Assembly: GCA_022798855.1 (NCBI GenBank)
Contig: JAAWNI010000127.1
Span: 1-6,330 of the forward strand
DNA from: Lawsonibacter sp.
GTDB taxonomy: Bacteria; Bacillota; Clostridia; Oscillospirales; Oscillospiraceae
Length of the DNA: 6,330 bases
Direction of reading: 5' to 3'
Part shown: one piece after another, positions 1 through 5,375 of the stretch
Numbering within the stretch: the stretch's first letter is position 1
How the letters are laid out: each line of letters opens with the position of its first letter
The notes under the pieces: generated by a model
Told to the model about the DNA's origin: nothing
The model's database searches: none
The model's input: only the letters and a program-made list of their open reading frames with translations
Translations under genes and position numbers: made by a program

Positions 1-77
1 GTAACTGCGTTGACGCAGGCCCGCCGGATCAGTTTGGATTGAAAAGCAAGGTATTCGTCCTTTCGATCAGCTTTCAA
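1..77 (-). CDS. Sensor histidine kinase, VanS-like, N-terminal fragment cut by the window edge
   Basis: A reading frame of 25 codons plus two bases runs to the window edge without a stop. It starts at TTG (75-77) inside the end of the response regulator gene and overlaps it by 11 bases. It begins MKADRKDEYLAFQSKLIRRA, close to the cytoplasmic 'DYxxLxxKL' lead-in that precedes the first membrane helix of VanS kinases. An in-frame TAG lies only a few codons upstream and TTG is the only usual start between, so the start is fairly well fixed; the ribosome site is a weak AGGG about seven bases upstream. In this family the kinase autophosphorylates on a histidine and passes the phosphate to the regulator encoded just upstream. 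None of the sensor, H-box or ATPase domains is inside the window, so identity rests on position and the first residues only. Confidence 0.6.
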   Translation of the reverse strand, partial: MKADRKDEYLAFQSKLIRRACVNAV

Positions 78-786
78 TTTTATACCCTACCCCCCATATC
101 GTCTTGATAAATCTGGGCTTGTCCATGCTGTCCCCCAGCTTTTCCCGCAGATGGCGGATGTGGACGGTGATGGTGTTGTTGGCTTTGCTGTAATACTCGT
201 CCTGCCAGATTTTGTGAAACAGTTCCTCCGAGCTGACCACATTCCCGGCGTTCTCCAAAAGGGTGCGCAGGATGGAAAACTCCGTAGGTGTCAGCACCAG
301 CGGTTTTTCGTCCAGGATACAGGTGTGCGCCTTGACATTCATGGTCAATTCACCGCAGATGATAGTGTCCGTCTGGACGTTATAGGGTGCTTCACCACTG
401 TCGGAACGGGCTGGATTGTACCTGTGATACCGGCGCAGTTGGGATTTCACCCTGGCCATCAGCTCCAGAGGGCGAAAAGGCTTGGTTACATAGTCGTCAG
501 CCCCCAATGTCAATCCGGCAATTTTGTCCGTTTCTTCATCTTTGGCTGTCAGCATGATAATAGGCCAGGTGTGCTTTTCCCGTATCTTTTGGCACAGCGC
601 AAAGCCGCCTATTTCCGGCATCATCACATCAAGAATGGCAAGGTCAAACTCCGTGGTGTTGATACACGCAAGGGCTTCCGTTGCCGAGTAGAACTTGAAT
701 ACTGTATAATTCTCGCCGGTCAGATAGGCTTCAATCAGGTCGGCAATTTCGGCTTCGTCATCTACAACTAAAATCCTGTCAGCCAT
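67..786 (-). CDS. vanR: VanR-type response regulator of the OmpR/PhoB family
   Basis: A 239-residue cytoplasmic transcription factor of normal length. The receiver domain (about 1-118) has the acidic pair D9/D10, phospho-acceptor D53 in LAILDVMMP, T80 and K102 in the VTKPF motif. The winged-helix DNA-binding domain (about 143-238) has LTPTEFSILR and a recognition helix around NNTITVHIRHLREKL, ending in the family-typical TIWGVGYKIE. From memory the wording matches VanR of glycopeptide-resistance operons closely (ADLxExYL, ENYTVFK, GADDYxTKPFRPLEL). Phosphorylated by its kinase, it should bind direct repeats and activate transcription. The ATG at 784-786 has AGAGG eight bases upstream. The kinase gene follows with overlap. 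Base composition is lower in GC than the tsaD operon, which may mean a separate origin. No resistance enzymes are in view, so it could equally control a transporter or envelope-stress response. Confidence 0.92.
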   Translation of the reverse strand: MADRILVVDDEAEIADLIEAYLTGENYTVFKFYSATEALACINTTEFDLAILDVMMPEIGGFALCQKIREKHTWPIIMLTAKDEETDKIAGLTLGADDYVTKPFRPLELMARVKSQLRRYHRYNPARSDSGEAPYNVQTDTIICGELTMNVKAHTCILDEKPLVLTPTEFSILRTLLENAGNVVSSEELFHKIWQDEYYSKANNTITVHIRHLREKLGDSMDKPRFIKTIWGVGYKIES

Positions 787-820
787 TTCACTTACCTCTT
801 TCCTGTGGTGAATTTTAATT

Positions 821-829
821 ATTATATCA
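821..829 (-). promoter_or_regulatory. Extended -10 promoter of the response regulator operon
   Basis: Read on the minus strand this is TGATATAAT, a perfect extended -10 (TGnTATAAT). No good -35 hexamer lies 16 to 18 bases upstream, as expected for an activator-dependent or extended -10 promoter. Transcription would begin near 814, leaving a leader of roughly 28 bases before the ATG, with the ribosome site inside it. A second TATAAT on the same strand at 905-910 also lacks a well-placed -35 and is a weaker alternative. Confidence 0.6.
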
Positions 830-864
830 GATTTTCTTTTGCAACTCCTTGTTTTTTCAATGAT

Positions 865-887
865 AATTCATTAAGAATTTCCTAACA
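865..887 (-). promoter_or_regulatory. Two tandem VanR-box-like direct repeats (candidate operator)
   Basis: On the minus strand two 12-base units, TGTTAGGAAATT (876-887) and TCTTAATGAATT (865-876), follow each other with an 11-base period, about one helical turn. Both resemble the VanR-binding consensus as I recall it (TCGTANGAAATT), with about 9 and 8 of the 11 defined positions matching. They lie some 40 to 60 bases upstream of the extended -10, the usual place for activation by OmpR-family regulators. This suggests autoregulation. The match is by eye and the consensus is from memory. Confidence 0.42.
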
Positions 888-952
888 TTAAAGGGCTCCA
901 TCAGATTATACAATACCAAATGTGCAAAAAAAGAAAGGCATTACGAAAAGCA

Positions 953-992
953 GCGGGGCAAATTCCTCAGTAAAATAAAGAATTTGCCCCGC
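953..992 (-). terminator. Perfect 13-bp inverted repeat, possible transcription terminator
   Basis: GCGGGGCAAATTC (953-965) is followed after a 14-base loop by its exact reverse complement (980-992). On the minus strand the stem is followed by TGCTTTTCG and then a T run some 20 bases further on; on the plus strand it is followed by no T tract. It could end read-through from the gene at 1285-1983 before the VanR-like promoter begins. The T stretch is imperfect and the loop large, so a protein-binding palindrome is also possible. Confidence 0.42.
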
Positions 993-1130
993 CATTCTTC
1001 ACATAAAAAACACTTTTACTCCGCCCACGCTCTCTTCTATCCAACTGATTTAAGAAGATTTCCACCGAATCAAACGGCGCGGGGGCAAGTAGTTTACATA
1101 AAATCCACCAATAAATAGACGCAAAAAAAG

Positions 1131-1175
1131 TTTTGCACATTTTCCACAGGTTTATCCACATGGAGCTGTGGAAAA
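1131..1175. promoter_or_regulatory. Cluster of DnaA-box-like nonamers inside an inverted repeat
   Basis: A perfect DnaA box, TTATCCACA, lies at 1152-1160. It is flanked by TTTTCCACA at 1140-1148 and its reverse complement TGTGGAAAA at 1167-1175, each one mismatch from consensus. A weaker TTTTGCACA is at 1131-1139. The outer two extend to a perfect 10-bp inverted repeat, TTTTCCACAG/CTGTGGAAAA (1140-1149 and 1166-1175), around the central box. AT-rich DNA lies just to the left. This could be a DnaA regulatory or titration site, or an origin, but none of the usual oriC neighbours (dnaA, dnaN, rpmH) is present. Confidence 0.45.
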
Positions 1176-1284
1176 CTCAGTCCCCACCGAACGGCCGCAA
1201 GGGACAACCGCCAAAAACGGGCTCAATTTTCTCAAACTAAAGCGCGGACAGGCGACATAATAAATCAGGAACCGCCCAAGCGCT

Positions 1285-1983
1285 TTATCTGACAGTCAGC
1301 GCACCGGACAAAATGTCCTCCCGGGACAACCCCTCCCCCTCCGGGAGCCTCACCTGGATGATGTTCCAGACATTTCTGTTGTGCTGCTCCCGGTTTGCCA
1401 CGTGGCAGTACCGGACGGAAAAGCGGTGGATAGGGCAGGCCGGGGACAGGGCCTCATAGGCCCGCATGGCCTCATCCGCCATTTTTTCCCGCATGGCAGC
1501 CTCGTCGGGGACGGGCGTGTCCGCGCTGTCGAAAAAGTCCACGACCACTGTGATTTGGGGCTGGTCCGGGGTCTTCGCCGGCCAACGGGCGCTCCAATAG
1601 ACATGATACTCGCCGGAGTTATGCAGTCCATTGTCGCGGAGTGCCTTTGCGATATCGAATTCCGCTTCCAGCGCCTCCTCCCGCCCGCTGTCCTGAACAA
1701 CGCCGTTGGCATACCCGAGGGAGTGGGACCGCATTCCGTCCGTGAAGGAGAGGTCATAGCCGTCAACCACCAGGTTGTAGTTGGCCCAGCCGCCCTCCGG
1801 CGTCCAATCTGGGTGGGCTTGGGCGGCGTAGGAGGTCATGCTCCGGGCAGCCAGCAGATTGCCAATTACCGGCGGAAAGCCCAGGCGCACAACGGTATAG
1901 AGACAGACGGGAGCGACAAAAAACACAAGAACAAAAGCGGCAATGACAAACCTGCGGAGATACCGTTTGGCTTTTCCTTTCAT
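1285..1983 (-). CDS. Membrane-anchored exported protein, possibly YfjL-like
   Basis: A 232-residue protein of unknown function. The N-terminus MKGKAKRYLRR is strongly basic and followed by one hydrophobic helix (about 12-32), so the remaining 200 residues should lie outside the membrane; no lipobox or clear signal-peptidase site is evident. After the helix comes a stretch of the form GN-LAARSMTSY...HPDW...YNLVVDGYDLSF, which resembles the opening of YfjL-like proteins of Bacillus and clostridia (a short helix ending in 'YP', then a 'YN-K' strand). That match is tentative. The start at 1981-1983 was chosen over an ATG 16 codons upstream because AGGAGG sits six bases before it, and the longer form would run through a REP palindrome. 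It appears to be a one-gene transcription unit with its own promoter. GC content is intermediate between the two flanking blocks. Confidence 0.8.
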   Translation of the reverse strand: MKGKAKRYLRRFVIAAFVLVFFVAPVCLYTVVRLGFPPVIGNLLAARSMTSYAAQAHPDWTPEGGWANYNLVVDGYDLSFTDGMRSHSLGYANGVVQDSGREEALEAEFDIAKALRDNGLHNSGEYHVYWSARWPAKTPDQPQITVVVDFFDSADTPVPDEAAMREKMADEAMRAYEALSPACPIHRFSVRYCHVANREQHNRNVWNIIQVRLPEGEGLSREDILSGALTVR

Positions 1984-1985
1984 AA

Positions 1986-2036
1986 ACGACCTCCTATCCT
2001 GTAGGGGCGGCCTTTGGCCGCCCGACTTCAAGGGCC
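1986..2036 (-). repeat. REP-like palindrome copy 1, carrying a Shine-Dalgarno site
   Basis: The core is an 8-bp stem, GGGCGGCC (2005-2012) and GGCCGCCC (2016-2023), with a TTT loop. The whole block aligns over about 50 bases with 6137-6186, including an identical 17-base run CCTCCTATCCTGTAGGG (1990-2006). On the minus strand the end of the block is GGATAGGAGG, which is the ribosome site of the gene starting at 1983. The hairpin therefore lies in the 5' leader, nine bases upstream of the Shine-Dalgarno site. Confidence 0.75.
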
Positions 2037-2042
2037 ATCCTC

Positions 2043-2071
2043 AGTGTATCAGAGAAAAGCCGTTTCTACAA
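2043..2071 (-). promoter_or_regulatory. Candidate promoter for the membrane-anchored protein gene
   Basis: On the minus strand, TTGTAG (2066-2071) and TACACT (2043-2048) are separated by 17 bases, and the -10 is preceded by TGA, making it an extended -10. Each hexamer matches four of six consensus bases. Transcription from about 2036 would give a leader of some 50 bases that includes the REP hairpin. Confidence 0.42.
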
Positions 2072-2156
2072 CCGATTTGGGATAGACGGTCATTTTTAGC
2101 GGATAATCGGTCAAAATCCTTTGTCCCTCGCCGTTAGGCCATGGAACATTGACTGC

Positions 2157-2175
2157 GGGCGGATAATATCCGCCC
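2157..2175 (+). repeat. REP-like palindrome copy 2, 12 bases past the tsaD stop
   Basis: GGGCGGAT (2157-2164) and ATCCGCCC (2168-2175) form an 8-bp stem with an AAT loop. The flank CTGCA instead of CTGTA and the side on which it lies show that it is inverted relative to copy 1, so the two form a facing pair about 130 bases apart. Its place directly after tsaD suggests it forms the 3' end or a stabilising hairpin of the operon transcript. No T run follows on the minus strand, so it is not a standard intrinsic terminator. Confidence 0.65.
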
Positions 2176-2187
2176 CTGCAAATGCCA

Positions 2188-3198
2188 TTATCCCAGGGCG
2201 ATATCCCGGGTAGCGTAAGCGTTCAGGTCCCAGCCGGCGGCGCGGCCCGCCTGAAACTCATAAAAGCCCTGACAGCCGATCATGGCGGCGTTATCACCGC
2301 ACCAGCGCAGCTCCGGGAGAAAGAGCCGATCCCCGCTTTGGGCGCAGGCGGCCTGCAAATCGGCCCGGATGCGGCTGTTGGCGGCCACTCCTCCGGCCAC
2401 GGCGATTTTCCCATAACCCGTCAGCCTGGCGGCGGCCATGACCCGAGGGACCAGGGAATCGCTCACCGCCCTGCCGAAGCTGGCGGCGAAGGCGGGCAGG
2501 TCCAGGCCCCCGCCTTTCTGCCCACTGTTGTGGATCAGGTTGAGGCTGGCGGTTTTCAGTCCGGAGAAGGACATATCCAGCTCCGCCCCGGACACATGGG
2601 CCACGGGCAGGGGGTACTTCTGGTCGTCCCCCCCCTGGGCCAGCCTGTCCATAGGCCCGCCCCCGGGGTAGCCGATGCCCAGCACCCGGGCCACCTTGTC
2701 GAAGCACTCCCCGGCGGCGTCGTCCCGGGTGCTCCCCAGGACGGCCATATCGGTGTAGGACCGCACGTCCACGATGGCGGTGGTCCCTCCGGAGACGCAC
2801 AGGCAGAGGAAGGGGGGCGCCAGCTCGGGGTGGGTGATGTAGTTGGCGGCGATGTGGCCCCGGACGTGGTGGACGGGGATGAGGGGCAGGCCCAGGGCCA
2901 AAGCGGCCCCCTTTGCGAAGCTGACCCCCACCAGCACCGCCCCAATGAGCCCGGGGGCGTAGGTGACGGCGATGGCGTCCAGGTCCGCTTTTGTCAGTCC
3001 AGCGTCAGAAACCGCCCTGTCCGCCAGACCGGAAACCGCTTCCACATGCTTCCGGGAAGCGATTTCGGGGACCACGCCGCCATAGATGGTGTGCATCTCG
3101 ATCTGGGAGGACACGCAGCTGGACAGCACCGTCCGCCCGTCCCGGACCACGGCGGCGGCGGTATCGTCGCAGGAGGACTCAATGGCTAAAATGTTCAT
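2188..3198 (-). CDS. tsaD: tRNA N6-adenosine threonylcarbamoyltransferase TsaD (Gcp/Kae1/YgjD)
   Basis: Transfers the threonylcarbamoyl group from TC-AMP to A37 of ANN-decoding tRNAs, making t6A; works in the cytoplasm with TsaB and TsaE. At 336 residues it is of normal length. Visible family features of this ASKHA-fold enzyme are the opening ILAIESSCDDT, the metal-binding HHVRGH with H111 and H115, CVSGGTT (134-140), the signature STRDDAAGECFDKVAR (from 156), FSGLKTA, GGVAANS (269-275) and the C-terminal CGDNAAMIG with the third metal ligand D302. ATG at 3196-3198 overlaps the stop of the preceding gene as ATGA, with GGGAGG seven bases upstream. It is the last gene of the operon. The Firmicute arrangement tsaE-tsaB-rimI-tsaD is broken here: tsaE and tsaB are absent and an unknown gene is interposed. 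Confidence 0.97.
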   Translation of the reverse strand: MNILAIESSCDDTAAAVVRDGRTVLSSCVSSQIEMHTIYGGVVPEIASRKHVEAVSGLADRAVSDAGLTKADLDAIAVTYAPGLIGAVLVGVSFAKGAALALGLPLIPVHHVRGHIAANYITHPELAPPFLCLCVSGGTTAIVDVRSYTDMAVLGSTRDDAAGECFDKVARVLGIGYPGGGPMDRLAQGGDDQKYPLPVAHVSGAELDMSFSGLKTASLNLIHNSGQKGGGLDLPAFAASFGRAVSDSLVPRVMAAARLTGYGKIAVAGGVAANSRIRADLQAACAQSGDRLFLPELRWCGDNAAMIGCQGFYEFQAGRAAGWDLNAYATRDIALG

Positions 3199-3578
3199 TC
3201 TTCCGCCTCCCGGTCGCAGTCCAGCTCTACCTGCTGGCGGATCTCCTCGCTGAAATCCATATAGTTGTCAAAATCCCTCAGGGTGAAGGGCTCAACGGTC
3301 GTGCTGGATCTCAAGACCTGGGTCAGAGTCATGTCCAGCTTAGCCCCCTGGGCTTCCAGGTCCTCCAGCAGCTCACGGAAGATTTTCCGCCGGTCAATGC
3401 CGTCGAGGCTCTCTACCACATCGTAGTACTCCAGGTCGAAGGAGAAGGCGGGCCGGCCGGCCTTGATGTTGGCGCTCAGCTCCCCTATGGGCAGGTCGGG
3501 ATAAAGGGCCCGGATACGCTTGACACAGGGGGCGGCGGAGCCCTGGGGATGTACCGTGACGGTGACAATGTTGTTCAC
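3195..3578 (-). CDS. Uncharacterised 127-residue protein between rimI and tsaD
   Basis: Not recognised. A small, acidic, soluble-looking protein without membrane segments or signal peptide. It opens with a beta-like VTVTVHP, followed by CVKRIRALYPDLPIGELSANI, an alternating strand FSFDLEYYDVVESL, a helix RRKIFRELLEDLEAQGAKLDM, and an acidic tail rich in D and E. The pattern 'helix, LPIGEL, strand, helix ending in GA-L' recalls the C-terminal fold of ribosomal protein L7/L12, but that is only a resemblance by eye. The start is GTG at 3576-3578, well fixed by AAGGAGG seven bases upstream and by GTGA overlap with the rimI stop; its own stop overlaps tsaD by four bases. Such double coupling implies co-translation with rimI and tsaD and perhaps a role beside them. 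It does not resemble TsaB or TsaE: there is no ASKHA motif and no Walker A. Confidence 0.85.
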   Translation of the reverse strand: MNNIVTVTVHPQGSAAPCVKRIRALYPDLPIGELSANIKAGRPAFSFDLEYYDVVESLDGIDRRKIFRELLEDLEAQGAKLDMTLTQVLRSSTTVEPFTLRDFDNYMDFSEEIRQQVELDCDREAEE

Positions 3579-4036
3579 AGTGATTCCTCCTTGGAAAATT
3601 CCCGGGTCATGATAACAGCGTCCTCCCGGGGGTGCTGGTAGTAGCCGGGGCGCAGTCCGGCCTGATGGAAGCCGTGCTTCTCATACAGGGCGATGGCGGC
3701 GGTGTTGGACTTGCGGACCTCCAGGGTGAGGAAGGCCAGGTTCGCCGCTCCGAAGCGGCAGAACACATCCAGCAGGGCGGAAGCCACCCCGTGCCGCCGG
3801 GCGTCGGGGGCCACGGCGACGTTGTCGATGTACCCCTCGTCCAGGACGGCGTGGAGTCCGGCGTAGCCCAGGACATTGCCCTCCTCCCCATCCTCGGCCA
3901 CAATAAAACAGGCCTGGGTGTCAAAGAGGGCGTCCTCCAACAGGTTTTCGCTCCAGGGGTCGGAGAAGCACGTCTTTTCCAGGGCGGCGATCTGGGGGAT
4001 GTGGCTGCGGTCCATCGGGACGATCTCGTAATACAT
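3575..4036 (-). CDS. rimI: RimI-type N-alpha-acetyltransferase (GNAT family)
   Basis: A 153-residue cytoplasmic enzyme that should acetylate the N-terminal alanine of ribosomal protein S18 using acetyl-CoA, and possibly other proteins. The GNAT fold shows the acetyl-CoA loop DARRHGVASALL (R80-R81-H82-G83-V84-A85), then the RimI signature LTLEVRKSNTAAIALYEKHGF with likely catalytic E106 and Y118, and the closing YYQHPREDAVIM typical of RimI. The start was set at ATG 4034-4036, not the GTG three codons upstream, because AGGGAG lies eight bases before the ATG and would touch the GTG. Its ribosome site begins in the stop codon of the upstream protease gene. rimI next to tsaD is a common bacterial pairing. 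A general GNAT acetyltransferase is the alternative, but order and motifs favour RimI. Confidence 0.93.
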   Translation of the reverse strand: MYYEIVPMDRSHIPQIAALEKTCFSDPWSENLLEDALFDTQACFIVAEDGEEGNVLGYAGLHAVLDEGYIDNVAVAPDARRHGVASALLDVFCRFGAANLAFLTLEVRKSNTAAIALYEKHGFHQAGLRPGYYQHPREDAVIMTREFSKEESL

Positions 4037-4049
4037 TAGGAACACTCCC

Positions 4050-4730
4050 TTATAGAATTCCGAACAAAATAAGCCCCACCGCGTTGGTGCCCAGGTTGGC
4101 CCCCATGTGGACCAGCCAGGAGGGGAGTATGCAGCCCTCCCGGTCCAGCCAGTTGAAGAGGAGCCCCGCCGCTGTCAAACCGGCCACCATGAGGAGGATG
4201 AGGGCGGGCGAGCCCCAATTGCTGGTGATGGACACATGGTACAGGGCAAAGGCCAGGGCGGAGAAGCTGTAGGCCAGTTTTTTCCGGCCCGTCCGGTACA
4301 GGGCCAGGAAGGCGAACCCCCGAAAAAAGTATTCCTCCAGCAAAGAATTACAAAATGTAATATAGAGGGCGGCCAGAGGGAAGGTCCTTTTGGTGATCCC
4401 CTCCTTCACGGCCAGATTTTCCGGGATAGCGGACAGGTCCAGCCAGGGGGCGAGGAGGAGGTAGCCGCCCAGCAGGAGGAGGAACACAGCCGCCGCCAGG
4501 GGGGCGGCAAACCGCGCCGCTCGACCGACCGGACGCCGGAAGGGCCGGAGGACCTCCCGGTCCCCGGCGGCCCAGGCGTACAGGGCGGCGCCGCCCAAAA
4601 AGACGGCGATTTTCAGGGCGGACTTCACCGGGTAGACCGGCCGGAGCGCCCCCTCCACCCAGGCCATGGCCACGCAGCCCGCCGCCGTCAGCCCAACGGT
4701 CAGGGCGGCCCGTCTTGTCGCCCCGGCCAT
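4050..4730 (-). CDS. CPBP-family intramembrane glutamic endopeptidase (Abi/Rce1-like)
   Basis: A 226-residue polytopic membrane protein with about six to seven hydrophobic segments. All three motifs of the CPBP/Abi family are intact: EEYFFR (E132, E133, R137), FALYH (F161, H165) and HMGAN (H208, N212). Eukaryotic Rce1 uses these residues to cut prenylated proteins; bacterial members serve in bacteriocin self-immunity, protein secretion or unknown processing. The start is ATG 4728-4730, overlapping the stop of the upstream gene by one base (TGATG); an upstream in-frame extension of 36 codons is shadow sequence of that gene. It lies 13 bases before rimI. Its substrate cannot be told; the neighbouring predicted hydrolase and two small membrane proteins are the obvious candidates for partners. 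Confidence 0.9.
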   Translation of the reverse strand: MAGATRRAALTVGLTAAGCVAMAWVEGALRPVYPVKSALKIAVFLGGAALYAWAAGDREVLRPFRRPVGRAARFAAPLAAAVFLLLLGGYLLLAPWLDLSAIPENLAVKEGITKRTFPLAALYITFCNSLLEEYFFRGFAFLALYRTGRKKLAYSFSALAFALYHVSITSNWGSPALILLMVAGLTAAGLLFNWLDREGCILPSWLVHMGANLGTNAVGLILFGIL

Positions 4731-5362
4731 CAGGCCGCCCCCATCAGCACCCGCTTGGCCAGCCGTCCGAAGTGGCGGGCGGTGGCATAGAGGGCGTAGC
4801 GGGTGGTTGTCTGGGCCGGGTAGGCGTCCTCCCCCCACTCCCCGGAGGAGGAGGGGGCGGGCCCCTCATAGATCACATAGGGGGCCAGGCGGCGCTCCAG
4901 GGCCCGGACGGTGGGGCTGTCCGACTCCGTAGCCCCGGCCAGCCGGAACCGGACCAGCACCTCCTGGACGAAGGTGACGCAGGTGTAGGCCTTGGAGATG
5001 GCGGGCCGCAGGTGGACCAGGGAAGCCAGGGCGGCGGGGGTGTTGTAGATGTACTCCTCCCGCTCGTTCCACAGCCTTTCCAGGTAGTTGTGGAGGTAGG
5101 TGAGCCGGGGCTCGGGGACCTCGACCCGGCATATCTTCACCTTTGCGGCCCCGGCGAAGGACTGATACCGCAGGATGGACTCCACCACGAAGCCGCCGTA
5201 GAGTGGGATGGTCCGGTGGAGCCGGGCGAAGGTATACATCTTATGAATGTCCCGGCTGAGGGAGAGGGACACATGGTTGTACCGGTTCCGGGTGGCCTTG
5301 CGGATGAGCCGGCCCATCCCGGTGGGGGTGGCGGAGAAGACAATATAGATGGCGTTGTCCAC
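4730..5362 (-). CDS. Permuted papain-like hydrolase, YiiX/YycO type (NlpC/P60 superfamily)
   Basis: A 210-residue protein without signal peptide or membrane helix. The layout fits the circularly permuted NlpC/P60 (YiiX/C92-like) fold, in which the catalytic histidine comes before the cysteine: YNHVSLSLS with H30, then the linking element TIPLYGGFVVESIL with a possible third residue E61, then AYTCVTFVQEVL with nucleophile C128 at the start of a helix. Relatives act as amidases or peptidases on cell-wall peptides, lipids or protein amide bonds. The C-terminal part (about 145-210) is polar, with a Ser-rich stretch, and shows no domain I know. The start is GTG at 5360-5362, with AAAGGAGGG six bases upstream; the site overlaps the stop of the preceding gene. 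Its stop overlaps the CPBP start by one base. Catalytic assignment is by motif only. Confidence 0.72.
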   Translation of the reverse strand: MDNAIYIVFSATPTGMGRLIRKATRNRYNHVSLSLSRDIHKMYTFARLHRTIPLYGGFVVESILRYQSFAGAAKVKICRVEVPEPRLTYLHNYLERLWNEREEYIYNTPAALASLVHLRPAISKAYTCVTFVQEVLVRFRLAGATESDSPTVRALERRLAPYVIYEGPAPSSSGEWGEDAYPAQTTTRYALYATARHFGRLAKRVLMGAA

Positions 5363-5375
5363 GAAAATCCCTCCT

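Larger units (their letters stand above)
787..1284. other. AT-rich gene-free intergenic region upstream of the VanR-like operon
   Basis: No convincing gene lies here on either strand. The half nearest the regulator gene (787-930) is markedly AT-rich and carries an extended -10 promoter and two operator-like direct repeats on the minus strand. The middle holds a perfect 13-bp inverted repeat, and the part around 1131-1175 a group of DnaA-box-like nonamers. The remainder (about 1176-1284), just downstream of the membrane-anchored protein gene, shows no clear hairpin followed by a T run. Confidence 0.75.

Noticed and set aside
967..1161. 64-residue minus-strand frame starting MWINLWKMCKTFF
   Set aside because: It begins inside the DnaA-box cluster, ends in the loop of the 13-bp inverted repeat, has no ribosome site and no recognisable protein pattern.
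1984..2031. 16-codon extension of the membrane-anchored protein
   Set aside because: It crosses the REP palindrome and places the strong ribosome site inside the gene; the shorter form has a clean basic N-terminus before its membrane helix.
2157..2175. Intrinsic terminator for the tsaD operon
   Set aside because: The stem is good but no T run follows on the minus strand, so it is called only as a REP-like repeat.
2182..3189. 335-residue plus-strand frame opposite tsaD
   Set aside because: Shadow of the high-GC tsaD gene; composition is Gly/Pro/His-rich and there is no ribosome site or domain.
4731..4838. N-terminal extension of the CPBP protease by 36 codons
   Set aside because: It is the out-of-frame reading of the upstream hydrolase gene and lacks a ribosome site; the ATG at 4730 is coupled to the hydrolase stop.
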